NCBI RefSeq assembly: GCF_000002875.2 | Contig: NC_009420.2 | Span: 184,001-248,000 of the forward strand | Direction of reading: 5' to 3' | DNA length: 64,000 nucleotides | Source of the DNA: Leishmania infantum JPCM5 | Lineage: Eukaryota; Euglenozoa; Kinetoplastea; Trypanosomatida; Trypanosomatidae | Shown here: piece after piece, positions 55,990-64,000 of the stretch | Layout: each line of letters begins with the position of its first letter | Position numbering within the stretch: the first letter of the stretch is position 1 | Program-made: the position numbers and the translations under genes | The notes under the pieces: model-generated | What the model was told of the DNA's origin: nothing | What the model saw: only the letters and a program-made list of their open reading frames with translations | Databases searched by the model: none

Positions 55990-57039
55990 CTTTTCCTCAT
56001 TTCGATTTTTTTCTTCTTGTTCTTCATCGTTTGCGTTTGTTTTTCGGCGCAGATCGGCGCTCTGCTTGCTCATCGTCTGTTGCGGCCCCGGCCCCCCCCT
56101 CTTCTTCCCTCCCTCCTTCCCTCTCTTTTTTTTTTCAGTTTCGCTACCGTGTGGCTCCATTGAGAGCGTTTGCTTATTGATCACTCTCTCTCTCTCTCAG
56201 CGCCTGCGTTTGGAACTTTCTGTGCGGCTTTTCGGGCCCCATTGGATCCGGCGAGGTGTGCGCATCCGTTTACTAAGTGTGTGTGTACGCCCTCACAAAC
56301 TCGTCAACATCCTTCGACGTGTACACTGAGCAATCGCTTCTCCTTCACTCGACTGATTGTTGTTCTTCGCCTTCTCACCCATCACACTGTTTGTCTGTCT
56401 CTATCCCCACTCTCCCCTTTTTTCTCTCCTGCCTTTGTGTGTTTGTCCTCCATCCACGTATTTTCGTGCCTTTGAATATATCACGGACCCCCTCTCTTTC
56501 TCTCTTCCCTGCCACCCCGCCCCATACTGCAGCACCGGTCTGATTCGTTTGTTGGTTGTCCATTCCCGCATTCAGCGCATTCTTTCTTTCTTCTTATATC
56601 GCTCTTGTTGACTCGCTGGCGGAGCCGAATCCCGTTCCCTTCGCCTTCTTCTTTCTCTGTGTGCATTTCTGTTCATCTGTTTTTTTTTTCTATCTTGTTT
56701 GTTTCGCTTTGTTGGCGAGGCTCGCACACACCCAGTGTTGCCCACGGCGGTATCACGCTGCTCGCCACTTTTCATTTTCCTCTCTTTCGTCTGCAATTCT
56801 TCTGTTGAGGTGTTTTTTCCCTTTCTCTCTTCCTTTTTTTTTGTTGTTGTTTTCTTTGGTTTTGTGTTGCGCGTTGGCTTGAGTCGTCGTGGCTCTGTTT
56901 TGTTCGTGCCTGGTTGGTGTTCTCCCGCCCCAACGCTCTTCTCCGCTATATCGGTCTGCAGCTGTCTACATCGTGTTTTTGTTTTGTACTTGCGTTTTTG
57001 TGTGTTGTCCTTTGTGCAAAGAGAGGGGCAAAGGCACGC

Positions 57040-57069
57040 ACACGCGCGCGCACACACACACACACACAT
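57040..57069. repeat. (CG)n/(AC)n composite microsatellite
   Basis: A CACGCGCGCG run passes into about 10 AC units, roughly 880 bases before the second CCCH gene. Alternating purine-pyrimidine DNA of this kind can adopt Z-form. Confidence 0.85.
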
Positions 57070-57950
57070 AACAAAGAGGGCAAACAAAAGAAAAAGAAAC
57101 ACACAAAAAGAGTCTTCACGGTGCCGCTGCCTCGCCGAGTAGAAAAAGAGAGGAATTCCATATCGCTGGTTGTAGGTTAGTACACACTGTGACTACACCG
57201 CCGAAGTCCCTCCCTGCCTCCCTCTCCTGGTCTCTACATCTTTCATCGTCATTGTCTCCATCAGCCAAGGCCTTTTTTCGGCCTCTCTTTCATTCGAGGC
57301 GTCTCCGTTTTTCCTTCTCTCTCGTTGTATCTTACCCTCACTGTTGTCGTTCTCTCCCCTTCCCCTCGCCTTTCTCTGCCCCCCCCCCCTTTTCTCGTTT
57401 TTTGTCCCTTTTCAGTTCGACTTTGCCATCTCTCCTTCCCCCCCTCCCTCTCTCTTACATCATAATCTGTTTCGTTGGGTATTCGCTCGTCCGTTTCTCT
57501 TGTGCGTGTGCGTCTGTCCTCCTACCTCCCTTACTCACAGAAACACGCCTCTTTTTTCTTTGCTTCCTCTCGACGTTTTCTTTTTTGTTTGTATCCTGAT
57601 CTTTCCTTTTGTCTCACTTCCCTCTTCCCCCATTCCTTTACCTCTCACGCTGATTTCGCGGTGCTGATCTCGGCGTATTTTTGCCGGTTGGCCGGCATTC
57701 GGCACACGTGCAGCACTGTCTGTGTGCGTGTCTGTGGATTCGCTGTGTGACAAGAGAGATCGCGACCTTGCCCCTGCCCTCCGCACGCGCCCCGTCAAGT
57801 CGCTCCTCATCAACGATACTCAAAAGGACCAGCGTCAAACAAAAAAAAACACAGGCGGGCACGTCTGCGCAGCACCACGGTAACTGTGGTGTTTGACCAG
57901 ATACACAAAGTAAAAAACAACTTCAACGGACTCCCACGACGAAGACAAAA

Positions 57951-59582
57951 ATGTTCCCGATGGATATCGCCAACAGTGGTAACCAGCAGATGGTGTACCG
58001 CAACAACCAACCCCCGCAACAGCGTCAGCAGCACCAGATGCCGCAGCATCATCTGCAGCAGCAACACCATCAGATGCCGCAGCAGCAGATGTTTCCCTCT
58101 CAGTATGGATATCAGCAGCAGCAGCCCTACCTGGCGTACCCCAGCACCGCAGGCCCAAACGCCGGGAAGGGAGCAATGGACTTCATACCGTCACAGCAAT
58201 ACATGCCTCAGCAGCAGATGTTCCCGTACGGATACACGCAGCAGCACCAGTCTCCGCTGAACCAGCAGTTCTTCCCTTCGGTGATGGCCCCGCAGACTCA
58301 GCCGCCACCGCCGCCTATGCGCTACAACCAGCAGGGCAACAGTAACAGCACCAACCAGTACATGGGCGGTCACGCCGGTGGCCATCCGCGTTACCATGGC
58401 GGACGTGGACGCGGCGGCATGCACAGCGGATATGGTGGCCAGTTCCATCGACAAGTGCACAACAACTACTTCTACAACCAGCAGCACCACTATAGCAGCA
58501 ACAATGCCGTGCCGGAAAAGACGCCGACCGTGCATCTAATCCACCCCGAAACAAAGAAGATCATCAGCATCAAGCTGAACCGCATTTACAGCACCATGGC
58601 TGACATTCGCCCTCAGCTTCATCAGCAGTCGCACAGCAACGGCGCTTCGGCGAGCAACGTCCCTAGCGTCATTGAGGACAGCAAGTCGGAAAAGACGAGT
58701 AAGAACGAGAGGCCAAAGGAGAAGAATGACTCTTCGCTGGCGCCAAAGTTTGATCCCAAGACGACGAAACTGGTGCTATGCCTTAGCTTCCTCTGCCCCA
58801 AGGGGTGCATGCACGGCAGCGGGTGCGATAAGGTGCACATCGCCGGTCTCGAGTACACGTGGCCACAAGTGGAGGCAAAGGAGGTGAAGAAGGAAGGTAA
58901 GAAGGCATACTCCGCAGGCTTTTTTGTGCACTGCTACGACCCGACGTTGACTCGCTACTACAAAGTGCCGTCGGGGTCTGTCTACGTGACGAAGGGCAGC
59001 GCCGAATACGTGAACATGTTCAACGACCACGGCGATAACTTTAAGATGAAGTTCAAGCTGTGCGCGCCGATTCTGGAGGGCGCCGAGTGCGAGAAAGGGG
59101 AAGAGTGCGAGGACATCCACTGCTCCGTCTCCGACCTGGAGGCGGTGCGGGAGAACAGCGCAAACGCGACGCACATCAACAACATCGAGGCCATGGCCGA
59201 TGTGCCGCGCCTGCCTGCTGACATGACGGTACGCGTCTTCAATCAGAACAGCTTTGACACGTGGAGAGACTACCCCGGTGGCAACCTACTCATAACGGAG
59301 GGAGCCAAGGCGTATCAGAAGCAATACGAGCAGGAGATGAACACCGTGCCGACCCGAAAACGTATGCAGCACTGCGCACACTTTCGTCTGAAGGACATGT
59401 GCCGCCTCGGCGAGTCCTGCAGGTTCCTTCACGTGCTACCGACTGAACAAGAGCTCAAGGAGCGCAAGGATGCCGAGGCAGCCGAAGCTGCCGCGCAGGC
59501 GGCTGCAAAGGCGATGGAAGGGGTGGCCGGCGAGGGAATCATGAAGTCCGACGAGAAAGATGCAGGGGTGGCGATCGAGTAG
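57951..59582 (+). CDS. ZC3H32: Triple CCCH zinc-finger protein with Gln-rich N-terminus, ZC3H32-like
   Basis: The 543-residue protein starts with about 180 residues rich in Gln, Pro, Tyr, Met and Gly, including an RGRGG patch at 152-156. This resembles prion-like regions found in RNA-granule proteins. Three CCCH fingers follow, all C-x8-C-x5-C-x3-H: C277-C286-C292-H296, C371-C380-C386-H390 and C475-C484-C490-H494. The N-side phrase VHLIHPETKK..SIKLNRI (194-211) and MFNDHGDNFKMK (356-367) match its paralogue at 40211. The C-terminus is Ala/Glu/Lys-rich and probably helical. It is an expected mRNA-binding post-transcriptional regulator. The symbol follows recalled T. brucei gene order (ZC3H31 then ZC3H32). 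The start is the ATG at 57951, preceded by an A-rich stretch. Confidence 0.75.
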   Translation: MFPMDIANSGNQQMVYRNNQPPQQRQQHQMPQHHLQQQHHQMPQQQMFPSQYGYQQQQPYLAYPSTAGPNAGKGAMDFIPSQQYMPQQQMFPYGYTQQHQSPLNQQFFPSVMAPQTQPPPPPMRYNQQGNSNSTNQYMGGHAGGHPRYHGGRGRGGMHSGYGGQFHRQVHNNYFYNQQHHYSSNNAVPEKTPTVHLIHPETKKIISIKLNRIYSTMADIRPQLHQQSHSNGASASNVPSVIEDSKSEKTSKNERPKEKNDSSLAPKFDPKTTKLVLCLSFLCPKGCMHGSGCDKVHIAGLEYTWPQVEAKEVKKEGKKAYSAGFFVHCYDPTLTRYYKVPSGSVYVTKGSAEYVNMFNDHGDNFKMKFKLCAPILEGAECEKGEECEDIHCSVSDLEAVRENSANATHINNIEAMADVPRLPADMTVRVFNQNSFDTWRDYPGGNLLITEGAKAYQKQYEQEMNTVPTRKRMQHCAHFRLKDMCRLGESCRFLHVLPTEQELKERKDAEAAEAAAQAAAKAMEGVAGEGIMKSDEKDAGVAIE

Positions 59583-62502
59583 GCGCCTGATGGCAAGAGA
59601 TGAAAAAGAAGCGACTCAAAAGGAAAGAACCAGATGGAGAAGGTCTACCGGCTCTAACCGCCGTCCTCTGACGAGAGTACAACACGCCACACAGACAAAC
59701 GCGTTACCCCCAAACGCAGATGAACTGTGTGCGTGTGCACTTCGTGCCTGGATGCCGTTCGGTTGCTGCGCTCTTCTTGGATTCCAGAGCCACTAACCCC
59801 ACTTCGTCATGTGGCTCATGTCGCCGTGACGGTGTTCTATTTTTGCTGTTGCACACAGCGCTTTCCCTTTTTTTTTTCACTTTGGCATGCGACGTTTTTT
59901 TTTTGTAAGCGTGGTCCCTTTTTTCTTCTGCCTTCTGTCTTGCCTCTCTCGTATCGTCTCGCTTCGGCCATCCTCGTCATCATGTCTCAACGCTGCCCCC
60001 TCTTTTTTTTTCTGCATGCTGTTTGCGCGGAATCTGTGGAGGGGGACGGTGCGTGATTGCTGCTTGTGGCTTGGAGCTGGCTATGCGTGTGTGTACATGC
60101 TCAATCATTGCCGGTTTCCCTGCGCCTCTTGCTTACTTTACATTGACCGTGTCTCTCTCTTCCTGTTTAAATGTTCGCTTCTTTTTGGATTACTGTGCTC
60201 TCTCGTTTCTTTTTTTTCCGATCATCTTTTTCATGCTGTCTCTCCGTTAGATCTTTATTCCGTTGTCCCCTCTTTCTCTCTTTCCCTGCTCGACGGACGA
60301 AGACGAACTACAAAGAAGAAAAACGGAAGGAAGAAACGCCGTGGATGGCGCATTGGCTGCGCGCGTGGCGCTGTGTTTGTGTCGTTTTGCGTTTCTCGCT
60401 CCCCCTCCCAACCGCCGTTTAAAGCCCCTCGCCACCCCTCTCTGTTTTCCCGCGTGCGGCTACTTTCTGCGCTCGCCGTTCACTCTCGCTCTCTCTTCTG
60501 TGTGTTTCTTGTTGTCTCTTCGTTGCGTGTGTCGACTCTCAGATGGCGTTGACGTCAGCGCCGCCGTCGCGGCGTGTCGTTGTCCGGTGTGAACTTGCTC
60601 TTGGATGCCGTGTATGTGCGTGTCTGCGTGTGTGCGTGTGTGTGGGCATGCGCACTGATGGGTGTATGGAAAGGAGCAACCTTCCGTTCGACGTTTGGGC
60701 TCCTTTCGGATCGTTTGGTTTCTCTCTAGGCGGCCGGTGACCCAAAACACATCGTTTCGGTGCCCCGCCCTCCCCCCTCCGTCGGCGCACCGCCCGAAAG
60801 ACAAAGCGCAACAGGCACACCCACGAAAGGCGGCACACATCCCCCATCATCACGTGTGCGCCAAACGCGTGACCGCGAGCAGGAAAAAGACGACGACCGC
60901 AGGGCGCGTGATGTTGTTCGCAGACTAGCTGGGGCTCCTTTTTTTTTTGAGACGGCTTGCGTAGAGATTGGCATTAACGTAATACAGCGTGTAGCGCTCT
61001 TGTTCCCCTTTACGCTGCCTTTTTCTTCTTTTCTGGGGGAGGGTTTTCGTTTTAGACGTGCCCTTTTCTCCACTTCTGCTTCTGGACGAAGAAAACACAC
61101 ACCGCGCCACTCACCCATGAAGAGCAAAGGGGAAAAAGGCAATGAAAAGGAAGAAAACGTATTCGAAGAGAAAACGGGCGAGGAGCGAAGCAAAAAAAGA
61201 AAAAAGAACCCATAGAACACGATGCGCACACCAGACAAACACACACACACACAAGCACACACGGAATGCGTGCAATGAAAGCTCTCGCCATACGCGTGCC
61301 TTTGCTCAATTAGAAAAGGGAAGACTTTGTATTTTGTTTTCTCATCTGTGAGATAAGCGGGTTTCCTCGTCTCCTTATTCTTGTCTCGAGGCCCGTCGCT
61401 CTCCTTTCGCCTCCCCATTTTTACTCTCGCGGCAAGAAAGTGCAAAGGGCTACTGCGTGGGCTGAATGAAAATGGTCAGGGATTGGCTAGGTAGGCGCAC
61501 ACGCTCACCAGCACATCAGCGAAATAGCATCGGGGGATTTTTTACTCGTCTTTTTTCCTTGTATGCTGTTCTACTTGTGCCTGTCCTCGCGACAGTTCAC
61601 ACGCGTATACATACGCGCTCACGCACGCATGAATCCTTTGTCACACACCCACCCTCTCTGCGTACAGGATTCTAGGCACATTCCATGGGAGGCACAACAA
61701 AGAGAAACACGAGGATGGAAAAATCGAAAAAAAAATGGAAAGAGCTCGAGCAAATTTTATCGAGGACCATTGCTTATCTGTATTTATATGAGCGTGTGTG
61801 TGTGTGGGTGGACAGAAGCGTATTGAGCAGCCTGGTGACCTTTTTTTTTTGCTCTCTCCGTTGCTGTCCTCTTTTCACACCTCGTGTGCTTTCCGATTGT
61901 CCGTCCACGCGTGTTACTCGCTGCTTGCTTCGTTGTGTACTTCCGGAGGTTTATGCTATGTCTCTGTGTCTCAGCGTGTGTGTGTGCGTGTCTGTGTGTG
62001 TGACCGTCATCACCTATATGTACAGCTATTCTGCTTCCTTTCCCCACACTTTTCGTCTGGCCTCCTTTCCTGTTTGGCTCTCCTTTGCTTCGCTTTTCTT
62101 TGCTGTATAGTCTTTCAAGTTTAAAAGGTACCCTTCCCCCTTTTGTTCTGTTATCTTTGCGCGTTTTGTTTCCATACGCGCCTCTTTTTAGTTGTCTCTC
62201 TCGTTTTCTTCCTGTTTGTGCACACTCCCTCTCTCCTTTTCTGCCCCTCTTTCGCTTTCTTGCTGCCCTTTTTTTTTTATTTGGCGTGCCTGTGCTTCTG
62301 TGTTTGTCTGTCATGTCTGCGTGTCTTTTTACCCTTTTCTTTTGTATGGTATTTCTCCGCTTGCGGTTTCCAACAGCCGTCTTCGTCTGTGTGGTTTCGA
62401 CCTACTTTCCCGTATCTCTGTTTTCTGTCACCTTCTTCAACGGGTTGAATCTTTTTTTTTGCGCAGTTTTTTTTTTTGCTTGTGCTTTTTCTGTCGTCTG
62501 AC

Positions 62503-62531
62503 TGACTGTCTGTCTGTCTGTCTGTGTGTGT
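62503..62531. repeat. (CTGT)n microsatellite
   Basis: About five CTGT units followed by a few GT units. Confidence 0.8.
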
Positions 62532-63064
62532 GAGCGGCCATGTGAGGGCTTCACTTTATTGTGAGTGCCCTGATTCGATTCTTCTTTTTTTTCGCGTGTG
62601 TGCGTTTATGAGTTTTGTCCTTGTCTCTCCCCCTTTTTCTTCTTCGCGTGTCTTTTTGCGCTCTCTTCTTGAATGATTTCTTTTTATGTTTTTTTTTTGT
62701 GTTCACCTAACTCTCTCACGTTTCTCGAATATGATGCGTCTTGCTCCTCAGCCCCTCCGCACACTCCCTCTCTCCCCCAAAATGCGCACCCCACCCGTCT
62801 CTCTGTTTGTCTTTGTGGCTCGTACTCTACGACACTCGAAGATTCTTGTGGAACCCTGTCTTTTCCGCACTCTCTCTTCACCTTTTTTTTTCTCTGTTCC
62901 TCACTTTCCCTCTTTCTTTTTTACTCGCTGTTCAACTTGACACCCTCACAATGCAAAGTAATGATAGACGTGCTGTGTGCGCCAAAGGGTCATCATTCAT
63001 TGCCACGTGCGTTCCTTCGAACGGAGAATGATGAACCGATGCGCTGGCCATAACCACCCACCCT

Positions 63065-63086
63065 CACACACACACACACACACACA
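63065..63086. repeat. (AC)n microsatellite
   Basis: About 11 AC units. Confidence 0.9.
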
Positions 63087-64000
63087 AATAGTGAAGAAGA
63101 GAGCTACCAAGCACACTGCTTGCGCGCCTCCTCCCCCCTCCCCACTTCTCCATTTCTTCCCGTTTGTTTTGCATCTCTGTTCCTGTTGAGTGTTCATGTG
63201 TAGTGCTCATCTTCGGTTTTGGTTTGTTTCCTCCGTGCCTCTGTTGCTTCGCTTCAAACTGTGTTTTCCCCTCCCTTTCTTTTTTTCTGCATCTTTTTTT
63301 TTCTTTTTCGTTTTTTTACATGCTTTGATTTTGTTTACTGCCGTGAATGCCCCATCCCCTTGTTGTGTTCCCATACAACCTTTTTTTTTGTTGGTCAACC
63401 GTCTGCCTTTCTTGCCTATTCCTTTCTCAGCTGCCCTGCCTCTCCCCTTCATCCTTTCCATTTTGTTCGTTTGTTTGTATTTTTTTTTTGCATTTTATGG
63501 TTCGGTTTCTCATTGTCTTCCTTCCTCTGGCTGTGAGTCTTTTCCCGCGTCTCGTGGACCTGCATTTCGTTTGCGCCTTTACTTGTTTTGCCCTTTCTTT
63601 CTGGCCTTTTGTTCATTTTTTCTCTGCCCCCCCCCCCACACACCCCTTTCTCTTGTATGCGTGTTTGTATGTACATGTGTGTGTGCTCACGTACCGCTCT
63701 CTCCTCCCCACTTCGACCTTCAGCCTCGCTCCCCCTTCTACTTACTTTGTCTGATATCGTGCGTTGTGTTTTGCTCTCCGACTACCACCACCACTTTGGG
63801 CTCCCCTGCACCTTGTTGCCCCACCGCTTTTGTTCTTCTTCTTGGGCGCCGCCATTTCAAAAGAATACGCAAGCGCCACGAGAGGGGGACGCGGCACAGC
63901 GACGCATGCGAGCAGGTGGAGAGCCGAACGCAGACAAACCAAACGCCACGACCATCGAGAAAGCCTTTTTACAGCGCGCTACGTCAATCAGACAGTCCGC

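Larger units (their letters stand above)
52467..57950 (+). other. Leader region of the second CCCH gene
   Basis: The first kilobase after repeat copy 3 (about 52540-53330) is comparatively purine-rich on the + strand. The rest is strongly pyrimidine-rich. Microsatellites are (AC)n at 53802-53822 and 57050-57068 and (TA)n at 55974-55989. No gene is supported; ORFs of up to 228 codons translate CT-rich DNA. Confidence 0.5.
59583..64000 (+). other. Gene-free 3' end of the window
   Basis: No gene is supported in the last 4.4 kb. Contents are poly-T runs, a G/A-rich patch at 61120-61210, short CA repeats at 61239-61253, (CTGT)n at 62503-62524 and (AC)n at 63065-63086. The final 150 bases turn purine-rich after a long pyrimidine stretch, which could be the leader of a gene beyond the edge. 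Confidence 0.5.

Noticed and set aside
5622..63086. Regular AC tracts considered as a CRISPR or other interspersed repeat system
   Set aside because: They are simple microsatellites with no spacers or unique repeat units, in a eukaryotic context.
63742..63942. 66-codon - strand ORF with a Lys-rich MAAPKKKNK start
   Set aside because: Too short, no family match, opposite strand, and the Lys run comes from a CTT repeat on the + strand.

Overview
The window looks like a piece of a trypanosomatid nuclear chromosome, most likely Leishmania or a close relative. Coding stretches are GC-rich and intron-free, all on the + strand. They are separated by long, pyrimidine-rich, microsatellite-laden spacers, as expected of one polycistronic directional gene cluster processed by trans-splicing. 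Kinetoplastid-specific genes support this: OB-fold RNA-editing proteins, a TTA2/PIG-U-like GPI transamidase subunit, and a pair of triple-CCCH zinc-finger proteins. From memory, unchecked, the gene order resembles a T. brucei chromosome 10 neighbourhood (RNase H2A, TTA2, KREPA4, KREPA6, ERK8, ZC3H31, ZC3H32).

Layout. 0-10 kb: a possible 3' tail of an upstream gene, an RNase H2A-like gene (830-1780), a PIG-U-like gene (3144-4628) and a small secretory-pathway Cys-rich protein (9311-9892). 10-31 kb: repeat copy 1 (12292-13701), an SLC35F6-type transporter (14452-15843), a 950-residue Ser-rich protein (18155-21007), two mitochondrial OB-fold proteins (21890-22696 and 23455-24144), a CFAP410 homologue (26488-27267) with a SIDER2-like retroposon just downstream, and an ERK8/MAPK15-type kinase (29868-31238). 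31-64 kb: only two genes, the paralogous CCCH proteins (40211-41728 and 57951-59582), in very long spacers that hold repeat copies 2 (34475-35921) and 3 (51035-52466).

Themes. Two genes serve the mitochondrial RNA-editing machinery. Two neighbours (CFAP410 and the ERK8-type kinase) belong to cilium/flagellum biology. The two CCCH proteins are probable post-transcriptional regulators, which in these organisms do much of the work of transcription factors.

Most notable observations. (1) The RNase H2A-like protein has Gly at two of its four metal-binding positions and Cys at the ribonucleotide-sensing Tyr, so it looks catalytically dead. (2) A 1.4-kb GC-rich sequence occurs three times in direct orientation at near-perfect identity. 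It resembles a decayed zinc-finger ORF with different end points in each copy, and it brackets the genes in a way that could drive repeat-mediated amplification. All assignments come from reading the sequence; no database search was run.
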